Assembly: GCA_021813435.1 (NCBI GenBank)
Contig: JAKAKR010000013.1
Span: 1 to 64,000, forward strand
Source of the DNA: Nanobdellota archaeon
GTDB lineage: Archaea; Nanobdellota; Nanobdellia; Woesearchaeales; UBA9642
Reading direction: 5' to 3'
Length of the DNA: 64,000 nt
The notes beneath the pieces were generated by a model. It was not told the origin of the DNA. It ran no database searches and was given only the letters and a program-made list of their open reading frames with translations. Positions within the stretch are counted from its first letter, which is position 1, and every line of letters begins with the position of its first letter. Both the position numbers and the translations under genes were made by a program. Shown piece after piece: positions 41,502 through 51,190 of the stretch.

Positions 41502-43592
41502 GTGACTGATGAATTGCCGTTTGAGGAGTATGAAGAGAGTGATGGTGCAGAAAGGCCGAAGACTGCTGAAGAGATCCAACTTGAACAGGTCGAAGAGCTC
41601 CTCTTTCCGCATCAGGAGATTCGCGAGATCCAGGATACGCTTATCAGAAAAATTGATGAGTGCATCCAGAACAAAAAGCATCTGGTTGCGCACGCGCCGA
41701 CTGGCCTTGGCAAGACTGCTGCAGCGCTCAGTCCTGCGCTCACGCACGCAATCAAGAAAAAGAATCTTGTCATCCTCTTTCTGACCAGCCGTCATACCCA
41801 GCACCGGATCGTGATCGAGACATTAAGCAAGATCAATGCAAAGTTCAATCTGAATATCAAGTCTGTTTCGATTATAGGAAAGAAACATTTGTGCCTGCAA
41901 CCGAGTGTGGATACATTCCAGAGCAAGGATTTTGCCGAATACTGCAGGTTGCTCAAGGAAGACAATAAGTGTGAGTTCTATACTAATCTCAAGTCAAAAG
42001 ATAAATTGAGTCCTGAAACCCTCCTTGCGCTCGCGCACATCAACACCCGATTTCATGGTGTTGCAACAACTGAGAGCGTTATGGATGAGTCCCGTGAACG
42101 CAGGATCTGTCCGTATGAGGTGAGCCTGCTTCTTGCAAAGGACGCAAAAGTCATTATCACGGATTATCAGTATGTGTTCAATAAGGATATTCGTGAAGGG
42201 TTTTTGAAAAAGATCAACAAGGAGATGAGTGATGTCATCCTTATTGTTGATGAGGCGCATAATCTTCCGAATAGGGTCAAGGATTTGAGTTCAGAATATC
42301 TCTCAAACATCACCATCAAGCGCGCGATTGCTGAAGCAAAAAAGCATAAGTATGATCAGATTGTCAATACGCTTGAAGAGATTAATGCAATCCTTGAGGA
42401 ATATGCGCGGACATTGAATCCTGAGCTTGCGACAAGGCATCAGCGTAATTCGCTTGCGACAAAGAGCGTCACGGGCAATGCGAGTCTTGCAGCATTCAGC
42501 AGCGCAAACAATCTGGATAAGAAGGAGTACACGAATGATTTGATTGCAAGCGAAAGATATATTTCGCAGGAAGATTTCACTGAACGTATTACGCGCATAA
42601 AGCCATATGATGCGCTGGTCTCTGAACTGGAGTTTATTGGCAATGCAGTGCGCGAGGAACAGCATGCATCGTATATTGGTACTGTCGCAGCATTTCTTGA
42701 GGCATGGCAGGGACCTGATGAGGGATTCACCCGGATTTTGAGCACAAAAAGATTCAAAGAGGCAAGTATGATCACTTTGGGTTATCGCTGTCTTGATCCG
42801 GGTATTGTGACTGCGCCAGTCATGAGAGATAGTTATTCGACTATTCTGATGTCCGGGACACTTACCCCGACTGCAATGTATCGGGAGCTTATGGGGATTG
42901 AAGCTGAAGAGTTGACATTAAAGAGCCCGTTTCCTGAAGAGAACCGGTTGAATATTATTATCCCGAAGACTTCGACAAAGTATGAGGCGCGCAGTCCTGA
43001 ACAGTATAAGGCAATAGCTGACGTGCTCTGTGATGCAAGCAAGGTTATTCCTGGTTGTATTGCAGTGTATTTTCCGAGTTATTATCTTCTGAATGAGGTT
43101 GCAGCGTTTTTTGAGACCAAAACTACAAAGTCAGTGTTTATTGAGCAGCCTGATATGACTCAAGCTGAAAAGCAGGAATTTCTGGAACGGTTCAAGACGT
43201 ATAAGAGTACTGGCGCTGTTCTTCTTGCAGTGACGAGTGGGAATTTTGCTGAGGGTATTGATATGCCGGGCGTTCTTAAGGGCGTTATTATTGTAGGGCT
43301 TCCTTTGCAGAGGCCTGATCTTGAGACAAAATCACTTATTGAATATTATGACAAGAAATTTGGGAAGGGTTGGGATTATGGGTATTTATTCCCGGCATTC
43401 ACGAAGACTATCCAGGCTGCGGGAAGATGCATCAGAAGTGAGAAGGATAAGGGCGTTATCATATTTCTTGATGAGCGGTATTCCTGGAATAATTATTATC
43501 GCTGTTTTCCGATGAGTTGGCGTTTGCGGATTAGCCTGTTATATCCTGCACTCATCAATACGTTCTTTGCGCAGGAAACATCCCACGCATAA
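41502..43592 (+). CDS. XPD/Rad3-family DNA helicase with Fe-S cysteine cluster
   Basis: HAPTGLGKTAAALSPAL, VDEAHNLPNRV, four cysteines around CLQPSV…YCRLL…CEFY…RICPYE, AAGRCIRSEKDKGVIIFLDERY. Confidence 0.92.
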   Translation: MTDELPFEEYEESDGAERPKTAEEIQLEQVEELLFPHQEIREIQDTLIRKIDECIQNKKHLVAHAPTGLGKTAAALSPALTHAIKKKNLVILFLTSRHTQHRIVIETLSKINAKFNLNIKSVSIIGKKHLCLQPSVDTFQSKDFAEYCRLLKEDNKCEFYTNLKSKDKLSPETLLALAHINTRFHGVATTESVMDESRERRICPYEVSLLLAKDAKVIITDYQYVFNKDIREGFLKKINKEMSDVILIVDEAHNLPNRVKDLSSEYLSNITIKRAIAEAKKHKYDQIVNTLEEINAILEEYARTLNPELATRHQRNSLATKSVTGNASLAAFSSANNLDKKEYTNDLIASERYISQEDFTERITRIKPYDALVSELEFIGNAVREEQHASYIGTVAAFLEAWQGPDEGFTRILSTKRFKEASMITLGYRCLDPGIVTAPVMRDSYSTILMSGTLTPTAMYRELMGIEAEELTLKSPFPEENRLNIIIPKTSTKYEARSPEQYKAIADVLCDASKVIPGCIAVYFPSYYLLNEVAAFFETKTTKSVFIEQPDMTQAEKQEFLERFKTYKSTGAVLLAVTSGNFAEGIDMPGVLKGVIIVGLPLQRPDLETKSLIEYYDKKFGKGWDYGYLFPAFTKTIQAAGRCIRSEKDKGVIIFLDERYSWNNYYRCFPMSWRLRISLLYPALINTFFAQETSHA

Positions 43593-43607
43593 GCCGCGAG
43601 GAAAATT

Positions 43608-43690
43608 CAGTATACAAATAAGTATACTGGTGAGTAAATTAGTATATTAATGACGCTATTACGAGCACAATTAGTAAACCAGTATACAAA
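43608..43690. promoter_or_regulatory. Repeated AGTATAC operator-like sites
   Basis: CAGTATAC-AAATAA-GTATACTG (43608-43629), AGTATAtt (43641), CAGTATAC (43680-43687). Confidence 0.45.
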
Positions 43691-43729
43691 AACGTAACAT
43701 TTATATATTAGTTAGTTTTACTATGAGTT

Positions 43730-44149
43730 ATGACAATCCTCTACGATCAATATAATCTTCCTGAGAACATCTTCGAGATCATCTTTGCAACAGAACAACA
43801 GGTCGTTGTCGCAAAACTTCTCATTGAAGAGATGAAGCAGCATGGCGGGGAAATCGGAAAGACCGAGATGAGTGTTTTTGCAACAGCATTGCATGAAGGA
43901 AAACTGATTGATGAAGAGACCAACCAATTCGGCCAGAAGAAAAAAGTCACACTCTCGTATAACAAAAGGCAGTTTTATGATCGCATCCTCACTCCGATGA
44001 AGAGCATGGGGCTTATTGACTATGACATGTACAAGAAGACCTATAAGGTTTCAGACAAGTTCAATAAGAACATGATGAAGATCGGCATGCTCTGGCTTTA
44101 TGAGATGCGAAAACCCGCACAGGCACATACGCTCAGTATAAAAAAATAA
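43730..44149 (+). CDS. Winged-helix-like DNA-binding protein
   Basis: Helical, basic ORF (KRQFYDRILTPMKSMGLIDYDMYKKTYKVSDKF). Confidence 0.5.
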   Translation: MTILYDQYNLPENIFEIIFATEQQVVVAKLLIEEMKQHGGEIGKTEMSVFATALHEGKLIDEETNQFGQKKKVTLSYNKRQFYDRILTPMKSMGLIDYDMYKKTYKVSDKFNKNMMKIGMLWLYEMRKPAQAHTLSIKK

Positions 44150-44310
44150 GAGGTCACTAACTCACGTTTAAAGTAAACACTCGCTTCCTGCTTGCATTTC
44201 TAAATTCTACCCACTCACCCCACAAACAACCCCGGTAGGAAGCGTTAGTGTTTCTTTATTTCCATTTTCGTATACTAGAATTCAAAAAAATACATTAATA
44301 TGGTGTAACA

Positions 44311-44493
44311 ATGGATGATTATATTGGAATGATAAACGAGGGAATCCCGATTGCTGCGCCCGAGATCATTGATGCAGAGCATCCCTGGATGCCGACTGAT
44401 CGTGTTGCAGGCGCATTCAGGCTCTCTATTGAGCACAATATCCCAGTCACTGAAATCATGTTCGGCAGGACAAACACACAAGGGTATCAATGA
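44311..44493 (+). CDS. Small hypothetical protein
   Basis: 60-aa ORF with plausible archaeal start context. Confidence 0.4.
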   Translation: MDDYIGMINEGIPIAAPEIIDAEHPWMPTDRVAGAFRLSIEHNIPVTEIMFGRTNTQGYQ

Positions 44494-44528
44494 TAAACAA
44501 TATAAAGCATGAGTGATTATCTTCAGGT

Positions 44529-44882
44529 ATGGCAAACAAAAAATTACGATTTGACGAATTCGATGCTTCTGAATCAAAACTTTTTGCATTTATCGGAGTA
44601 TTTCTTCTGATTATTGGCTTTTTCCTCGTGTATGGCCTACGCCGCCGGGATAAATATGCAATGTTCTACGCAAAACAAGGCATTGTACTATTTGTTTTGG
44701 CGCTCATTGCAGCGATTGCAACAGCAATCCTGGGATGGATCCCGATTGTTGGCGCAATTATCGGCGCAGTATGCTGGATTGTCTTTCTTGCATTCTGGCT
44801 CTTAGGGCTTGTCTACAGCCTCTCAAACAAAGAGCAATGGCTGCCGCTTATCGGAAAATATGCAAAGATGATTACTGTATAA
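44529..44882 (+). CDS. DUF4870-like small membrane protein
   Basis: YAMFYAKQGIVLFVLALIAAIATAILGWIPIVGAIIGAVCWIVFLAFWLLGLVYSLSNKE. Confidence 0.7.
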   Translation: MANKKLRFDEFDASESKLFAFIGVFLLIIGFFLVYGLRRRDKYAMFYAKQGIVLFVLALIAAIATAILGWIPIVGAIIGAVCWIVFLAFWLLGLVYSLSNKEQWLPLIGKYAKMITV

Positions 44883-44903
44883 CTGCGCAGAAAATTGCAA
44901 TAA

Positions 44904-46532
44904 TTATTTTTTGCATGCCTTGACAAATCCGTCAAATAATGGCGCAGGTTTCAGAAGCGATGACTTGAATTCTGGATGCGCCTGTGTCGCAACAAAGAAT
45001 TTGTGATTTGACAGTTCAATAAATTCTACAAGCGATCCATCAGGGCTCATGCCTGAAAAGATGAGTCCTTTTTCTTGCAATACTGCATGATACGCAGGAT
45101 TGACTTCATAGCGATGACGATGACGCTCAAACACTATCGCAGCGCCGTATAATTGGTGGACCAGTGTTGCAGGCTTCAAATGCGCAGGATACGCGCCAAG
45201 CCGCATAGTCCCGCCCTTTGCATGGATTGCCTTTTGTTCAGGCAGAATATCGATGACAGGATTTGTGGTGTGATCATTGATCTCAGAACTATTCGCATCA
45301 TGCAAACCGCAGACATTGCGCGCAAACTCGATGACTGCCATCTGCAATCCATAGCATAACCCTAAGAAAGGGATATTGTGCTCGCGGCAATACTGGATTG
45401 CCTTCATTTTTCCCTCAACACCCGTTCCCCCGAATCCGCCCGGGATAACAATCCCATCAAAGGATGAAAGAAGCGCAGTCATATTAGCGCCAGGCTCTTC
45501 CAATTGCTTGGAGTCCATCCAGGTGAGGTGCAGTTTAAGGCAGTATTTTGCGCAGGCATGCTTTAATGCCTCATTGACTGAAAGATAGGAATCTGCGAGC
45601 TGATATTCGCCGATATTGAAATATTTTCCAATCATTGCAATACGCACTGACCCTTCAGGATGCGTGATACAGTCAACAGTATGCGACCAGTCTGCAAGTG
45701 AAGCACCATTCTTATGCTCCAGATGCAATGATTCAAGAATTTTCTCTCCCAATCCTTCTTTTTGCAGATCAAGTGGCACTACATAGACAGTGTTTGCAGT
45801 GCCTTTGCCGATAACATCAGGCATTGAGATGATGTGGGATGATTTGATGTTCGAGTATTCAGCGATCTTTTTCTTGCGTACTTCATCAAGGGCATTTTTT
45901 CCGCGGCAGAGAACAAAATCCGGCTGGATACCATTCTCGCGCAGCAACTTGATGGATAGTTGTGTCGGCTTTGTCTTCATCTCATCAATATGGCTTGGGA
46001 TCGGCAGGTAGGTCACAAGGATATAACAGATGTTTTCCTTGCCGATCAGTGTCTCAAGATTGCGCAATGCAAAAAGAAATGCCGTATTCTCGAAATCGCC
46101 CACAGTCCCGCCAATCTCTACGAGCGCGATATCATAATCCCTGCTCGATTCAAGGATGCGATTTTTGATCTCGTCAGTGATGTGCGGGATGAATTGGACT
46201 GTGTGACCCAAGAATTCTCCCCGACGCTCTTTTTCAATCACTGCCCGGTATACTTGCCCGGTCGTGATATTATTTTTTTTAGGGATCGACTCGCCCAGAA
46301 ACCGCTCATAGGTCCCCAGGTCCTGATCAGTCTCACCGCCATCGTCAGTAACCCAGACCTCGCCATGCTCTGTCGGGCGCATGGTGCCGGCATCACAATT
46401 GATGTAGGGATCGATCTTTATTGCAGTAACACGATACCCATATTCCTTCATGATCCGTCCAATGGACGCAGTGGCAACTCCCTTGCCGACTCCAGAAATA
46501 ACCCCGCCTGCCACGACAATGAACTTTGTCAT
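44904..46532 (-). CDS. pyrG: CTP synthase
   Basis: MTKFIVVAGGVISGVGKGVATASIG…DPYINCDAGTMRPTEHGEVWVTDDGGETDQDLGTYERF…PFLGLCYGLQ. Confidence 0.97.
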   Translation of the reverse strand: MTKFIVVAGGVISGVGKGVATASIGRIMKEYGYRVTAIKIDPYINCDAGTMRPTEHGEVWVTDDGGETDQDLGTYERFLGESIPKKNNITTGQVYRAVIEKERRGEFLGHTVQFIPHITDEIKNRILESSRDYDIALVEIGGTVGDFENTAFLFALRNLETLIGKENICYILVTYLPIPSHIDEMKTKPTQLSIKLLRENGIQPDFVLCRGKNALDEVRKKKIAEYSNIKSSHIISMPDVIGKGTANTVYVVPLDLQKEGLGEKILESLHLEHKNGASLADWSHTVDCITHPEGSVRIAMIGKYFNIGEYQLADSYLSVNEALKHACAKYCLKLHLTWMDSKQLEEPGANMTALLSSFDGIVIPGGFGGTGVEGKMKAIQYCREHNIPFLGLCYGLQMAVIEFARNVCGLHDANSSEINDHTTNPVIDILPEQKAIHAKGGTMRLGAYPAHLKPATLVHQLYGAAIVFERHRHRYEVNPAYHAVLQEKGLIFSGMSPDGSLVEFIELSNHKFFVATQAHPEFKSSLLKPAPLFDGFVKACKK

Positions 46533-46638
46533 GGAATAATTCACGCAACAAAGATATATAAAAATATTTTGATTAAGCATACACTCCGCATAAAATAAAA
46601 AGCAAATTTATAAACTGACTAAAACTTTTGAAAAACAT

Positions 46639-46730
46639 GGGCGGGTAGTTCAATCCGGCAGAACGTCCCGTTGGCTATACTCTCAATACTGAAATCGGGA
46701 AGGCTCCGGGTTCAAATCCCGGCTCGTCCA
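46639..46730 (+). tRNA. Intron-containing tRNA, most consistent with tRNA-Phe(GAA) with an 18-nt non-canonically placed intron
   Basis: Acceptor GGGCGGG/CTCGTCC, D-arm GTTC/GAAC, anticodon stem TCCCG/CGGGA, 25-nt loop that becomes TTGAAAT after removing 18 nt, T-arm CCGGGTTCAAATCCCGG. Confidence 0.7.
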
Positions 46731-46815
46731 TTATGCCTATTGGGTCAGATTGCAGGGACAGTGGCGTTGTGGTCCACTTTACTGTGACACCTTCCTCTTT
46801 GTTTGTCGACTATAA
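46720..46815 (+). repeat. Left-arm direct repeat copy 1 (attL-like), starting in the tRNA 3' end
   Basis: CGGCTCGTCCATTATGCCTATTGGGTCAGATTGCAGGGACAGTGG…TTTGTTTGTCGACTATAA; about 85/96 identical by hand to 55921-56016. Confidence 0.85.
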
Positions 46816-47154
46816 AGTGACGAGATTGTATTGCATTTTCACCACTCCTTTTATAAATCATGCGAGCTATAAGAGGAGTATGAGGACTATTTTAACTAAT
46901 AATTCTGGGCAACAAGAAGTTGACCCCTACAATACTCGCGGACATTACGAAATTTGGTTAAAGAGCATTACCAAAGATGGCGGTATTGATTATTATACAT
47001 GTAAAAATATTTCTAGAGAAGGAAGCGAATGTATTACAAAATATATTCTTGATTTGTACTATGGAAGAAATTTAGCCAGAGGAACACGAAAGGGTCGCCG
47101 AAGTTATAATCATTTAGTTAATACTCGTACACGATTACAAAAAATAGTAAACTA

Positions 47155-47729
47155 CCGCGGGCTGAAGCCCGCGGCGTTCAGGCGTAGGCGAGCAGCGTTT
47201 GTTGAGGCATTCGCGTATGATTTTCCCAGTGCTTCTTCTGACTCTCTGCGACGTATATCCTTACGGTTTCAGCGGTGACGACTCCAACAGTACGATAGAA
47301 GTATCCCGCAGTCCAGAATTTGTCACCCCAGAGTTTGTCCTCGAACAAGTAAGCGTAGTCACGACGGAGGGCGCGGCTAATCGCGCCCTTAAATCGCTGC
47401 GCGAGATCAGCAATTCCCCATCGCTTCCAGTTCGTGATGAACAAATGGGCATGGTCAGGACCATAGTCAAGGGCTGCAAGAGTCACGTCGAGCTTACGCG
47501 CCTGTTCAATGAACAGGCTCGTCACGATATCGCGCAAAATACGCGACTCAAACACGCCACGCCGATAGGCAGGCGTGAACTGCAAGTGCAGGTTCGATTC
47601 ACCCACAGTGTGGGCACTGGCCAGTAAGACGTTCGCACTCATGTTAGCCACCTCAGAAAGTTTTTTATTCTTAGCCAACATAGCTCCCGCTATGTTGATC
47701 TTTGGTTTCGAGCCGGCAACGGCTCGAAA
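47155..47729. mobile_element. IS200/IS605-type element (tnpA only) inside cassette A
   Basis: Terminal hairpins CCGCGGGCTGAAGCCCGCGG (47155-47174) and TTTCGAGCCGGCAACGGCTCGAAA (47706-47729) flanking a tnpA ORF. Confidence 0.65.
47178..47681 (-). CDS. tnpA: IS200/IS605 family TnpA transposase
   Basis: LHLQFTPAYRRGVF…ALDYGPDHAHLFITN…KFWTAGYFYRTVGVVTAETVRIYV. Confidence 0.88.
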   Translation of the reverse strand: MLAKNKKLSEVANMSANVLLASAHTVGESNLHLQFTPAYRRGVFESRILRDIVTSLFIEQARKLDVTLAALDYGPDHAHLFITNWKRWGIADLAQRFKGAISRALRRDYAYLFEDKLWGDKFWTAGYFYRTVGVVTAETVRIYVAESQKKHWENHTRMPQQTLLAYA

Positions 47730-47776
47730 TCCAAGGTTTCTGAGTAAAAGGTATAGAAAAAGATGACGATACTATC

Positions 47777-47840
47777 CGCGTTTCAGCACGCTTTTCATCT
47801 CCGGACTGAAGCCCGGCAAGGGTTCAAGCGTGGAAACGCG
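47777..47840. other. Long near-perfect hairpin next to the IS
   Basis: CGCGTTTCaGCACGCTT … CAAGCGTGgAAACGCG with an inner CCGG…CCGG hairpin. Confidence 0.55.
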
Positions 47841-47871
47841 CCCTAAAAAAATTCGCAGAAAACTACTAAAA

Positions 47872-48249
47872 CTATTTCTTACTAACTTTATTCATACCGT
47901 CAACAACCAATTTAATTAATATAACAACAAGTCCAACCATAAATAGGAAATAAATTCTATATAATCCCTCAAGAGCGAAGTAAATTAAAATGAATATACT
48001 TGCAAATACGCCAGTCCAATAACCAATCTTAAAAGATTGCCGATACATTGCATATTTCTGTCTCCAATCAAAAAACCACCAAATAACAAATAAAATAATA
48101 GCAGCGCCCAATATCGGAAGAATATAATGCCAACATAAAGACCAATCAGTAGGAATTAAATTTTTAGAAACATCAAAAGACAAAGGAGCAATAATTCCTG
48201 ACAAAATACTTGCACAAATATTGTTTACTATTTCCCGAGTCAGAGTCAT
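47872..48249 (-). CDS. Small membrane protein
   Basis: Three hydrophobic segments. Confidence 0.5.
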   Translation of the reverse strand: MTLTREIVNNICASILSGIIAPLSFDVSKNLIPTDWSLCWHYILPILGAAIILFVIWWFFDWRQKYAMYRQSFKIGYWTGVFASIFILIYFALEGLYRIYFLFMVGLVVILIKLVVDGMNKVSKK

Positions 48250-48391
48250 AACTGCCTAATTGTTCGCGCGATATAAATAGTTTATGTTTAATGGTCCAAA
48301 AGCGCAAACCAACACCAAATAATAAAACGATATCGGAATAAAGCCAATAAATGCGTAATTTAATCTAGCCAAATGTTTCTCTAAGGAGATG

Positions 48392-48650
48392 CATACTTCC
48401 GGGCACTATTTAGGCTAGATTTTTATTTATGCCTCGTCGTAAAGTGCGTGAATATTGGCTAGATTCAGGCTATAGGTCGACCATATAATAACGGGCAACA
48501 TTTAGGGTCTTAAAACGGCAGAAAACGCAGAATTCTGCAAGATAAGGCGAAAAACTGGCTCTTGGCGACGAGCGTATGGACGAGTAAAATCCGCCAGGTT
48601 TACGGGAGGCGGTAGGACATACTTCCGGGCAAAAAACACGCCAGATTTTT
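48392..48650 (+). repeat. Pair of ~33-bp imperfect direct repeats (48392-48424, 48618-48650)
   Basis: CATACTTCCGGGCA…GCYAGATTTTT in both copies. Confidence 0.55.
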
Positions 48651-48673
48651 CCAGAACTCATCGACGATGACCT

Positions 48674-49351
48674 ATGGAATTGTCCGCCGGATTCTCGCCA
48701 GACTCGCCACCGGCGATGAAGAAAAATATGAAAATATTATTAAGCGGGCATAAAATTAATAAATACTATCGAAATAAGAAAAATATGGTTTTCAAACACC
48801 CACACCGGTACGGACTTATGTTAATGGTCTCTAAAAAAAATTATGCTCATTTAGAAAAATACAAAGCAGAATTAGATCCATACATAAAATTTTATATGAA
48901 ACCAGATTTTTTTGATGATATAGCGCCACAACACATTTCTATATGTTATTTTAGCTATCCAGAAAAATATCCTGAAGAAATTGCTTCAAAATTGGTCCCA
49001 AAAATTAACACAGTTATAAAAAAACACCTGCCACTAAAAATTAAAATAAAAGGCCTAATGGGTGGTTGGGAGATTGGACTGGGCGCACCCGCAATACTGT
49101 GGAATATCATTTCATTCGATAACATTAATACAGTGCACCACGAGATAATAGCTGCACTTAAGAACGACATAGAACATTTTAATGATCCGGAAACCGACTT
49201 TACACCACATATAGGTATAGCGTTAGGAAAAGCGGAAGATACAACAATTCTTAAAGAAATTATTGAGAAATCAAAAAACGATCCAATAATTGAATTGACA
49301 ATAGATCGTGTATATATCTTTTATCCGAATGGACCTAAACAGATATTCTAA
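48674..49351 (+). CDS. 2H phosphoesterase superfamily protein (LigT/2'-5' ligase-like)
   Basis: Two H-x-[ST/G]-x motifs, PQHISICYF and FTPHIGIALG, at appropriate spacing. Confidence 0.6.
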   Translation: MELSAGFSPDSPPAMKKNMKILLSGHKINKYYRNKKNMVFKHPHRYGLMLMVSKKNYAHLEKYKAELDPYIKFYMKPDFFDDIAPQHISICYFSYPEKYPEEIASKLVPKINTVIKKHLPLKIKIKGLMGGWEIGLGAPAILWNIISFDNINTVHHEIIAALKNDIEHFNDPETDFTPHIGIALGKAEDTTILKEIIEKSKNDPIIELTIDRVYIFYPNGPKQIF

Positions 49352-50156
49352 CAGTATGAACATATTTTTGTTCAAAATAAACAATTTCAGAAATATTTCT
49401 CTTCTGGAGTTCAGTTATAATTAACGGAATATTCTTTCCAATAGTCGCAGGTTCGTGAGCGTCAGAACCTAAAGTTAATTTTACGTCAAGATTATTCGCT
49501 AACGTAATTAAATCAAAGTTAGGATATGATTCGCCTAAATGATGATTTTTTTTACTGTCTGTTAAAGGATCGTACATGTCTTTAGTAAGTCCAGAACAGT
49601 TTATTTCATAACCAACGTTATGTTTTTTACAAAGCTGTAATATTTCTAAAAAAGAATCTATTACTTGAGTGGGTTTTATCCCCGCTCTCAAAATAATATC
49701 AGGATGAGCTAATGCCGTATACATATTTGATGTTATAGCATTTTTTAAATAAGTAAAATAAGTATTAACCACTACAGGATTTTTGAATTGCTCAAAATCC
49801 CAAACACTAATTTTATCTTCATTAACATCAATAAAGTGTACTGATCCATATACGAAATCTAATTCATTTGATAAAATGATATTTTTTATAAATTCTTCAT
49901 GCAAGGGAGAATAATCCATTTCCAGTCCTGCCAAAATTTTTATATAAGAGGAATATTTTGAACGCATAATATTGATTTCTAATAAATATTCTTTTGTTTC
50001 TTCAATATTCATTCGATTTTCACAATCAAATGGCAATGGTCCATGTTCAGAAAATCCGATTATTTCTAAATTCTTATCGATAGCACTAAGTATGACTTCT
50101 TCTATATCGCCTATACCGTGATGCGATCGTTTGGTGTGTATATGACAGTCAATCAT
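49335..50156 (-). CDS. PHP-domain phosphoesterase (histidinol-phosphatase-like)
   Basis: MIDCHIHTKRSHHGIGDIEEV…GFSEHGPLPF…LAGLEMDYSP…VYGSVHF…LGSDAHEP. Confidence 0.88.
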   Translation of the reverse strand: MIDCHIHTKRSHHGIGDIEEVILSAIDKNLEIIGFSEHGPLPFDCENRMNIEETKEYLLEINIMRSKYSSYIKILAGLEMDYSPLHEEFIKNIILSNELDFVYGSVHFIDVNEDKISVWDFEQFKNPVVVNTYFTYLKNAITSNMYTALAHPDIILRAGIKPTQVIDSFLEILQLCKKHNVGYEINCSGLTKDMYDPLTDSKKNHHLGESYPNFDLITLANNLDVKLTLGSDAHEPATIGKNIPLIITELQKRNISEIVYFEQKYVHTVRISV

Positions 50157-51190
50157 TTTAACCCCTTGATTGTCTTTAAAAATAATTCAGGATATTTTTC
50201 AGATATTACTCGCACAACCCAATAAGGATTATTTATTTTCTCAATATCTCTGGCGATAATTTTATGAGTATTCAATTTAGAAATAATTTCTTTGAATGAT
50301 CGATTATATAGTTTATTTATAATTTCATTATGTTCGACTTCTTGTAGTAATTTATTAATAGATAATTCATCAAAAAAAATATTTCCTACGGATTTGTATT
50401 CTATTCCATAAAAGAAAATATCGCCAGTATTTTTTATAGTGATATCCAATCCTTTTTTTTGTTCGGAAATATGCCCCATTGTAAAAGGAACACCATTTTT
50501 ATTTTCCAACAAGTTGATATAGTCTAACATAGGAAACAAGTGTTTATTGAAGGCACCATTATTGTTTACTATGTTCTTATAATGTATGATTATTTCTTTA
50601 TCATGCATATGTACCGCATCAACCAATGGAGACCGTTCTTCAATTAGTGGGCTATTATCTATAGTTGAAAGTATTTTATAGATATGAGTTCGTGTAGCGT
50701 TTTTATATTCCAATAGCCCTCTAACTGCAATACTAACTTTGTTTGAATTAGAATTTAGATGATATTTAAAAAAATCTACATAGTTACGCATATCTATTTG
50801 AGAAATATGAAATGGATCGATACTTAATCGAATAGAATAGTAATCATTTTTATCCAAGGATTTTTGTTCCAGGGTACTGAGATAATCTTGAATTGCTACA
50901 TCCCACCCGCCATTAGTAATAATTTGAAAAGAATTATTGCCTGTTGATAGATCCAAAATTTCATTTATGCAATCAAAGTTTTTCGAGGGCTCTCCTTCTC
51001 CGCTAAGAACTACTAACCCCGTATCATCGTGATTAATGATATTTGAAACATTTTTTCTCGAATAATCATTCAATTTTAAATGAAGCGGTACATCCGTATG
51101 CTTATCTTTGTACATGCAGATCTTACAAGTTAAATTACATTCATCAGTTACATCAAAATATACTAAATGATTAGTTAATTTATTGTCCAT
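50153..51190 (-). CDS. Radical SAM protein
   Basis: DVTDECNLTCKICMYKDKH (CxxxCxxC), LSGEGEPSKNF. Confidence 0.9.
   Translation of the reverse strand: MDNKLTNHLVYFDVTDECNLTCKICMYKDKHTDVPLHLKLNDYSRKNVSNIINHDDTGLVVLSGEGEPSKNFDCINEILDLSTGNNSFQIITNGGWDVAIQDYLSTLEQKSLDKNDYYSIRLSIDPFHISQIDMRNYVDFFKYHLNSNSNKVSIAVRGLLEYKNATRTHIYKILSTIDNSPLIEERSPLVDAVHMHDKEIIIHYKNIVNNNGAFNKHLFPMLDYINLLENKNGVPFTMGHISEQKKGLDITIKNTGDIFFYGIEYKSVGNIFFDELSINKLLQEVEHNEIINKLYNRSFKEIISKLNTHKIIARDIEKINNPYWVVRVISEKYPELFLKTIKGLK

Noticed and set aside
46733-47278. 181-aa ORF as a real protein starting in the tRNA flank
   Set aside because: Its first ~30 codons are the left-arm repeat and its C-terminus runs through the IS end hairpin; at most an internal short ORF (46879 onward) is real.
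48560-48585. Possible third att core (TGGACGAG = reverse complement of CTCGTCCA)
   Set aside because: Only 8-9 nt match without either arm; likely chance.
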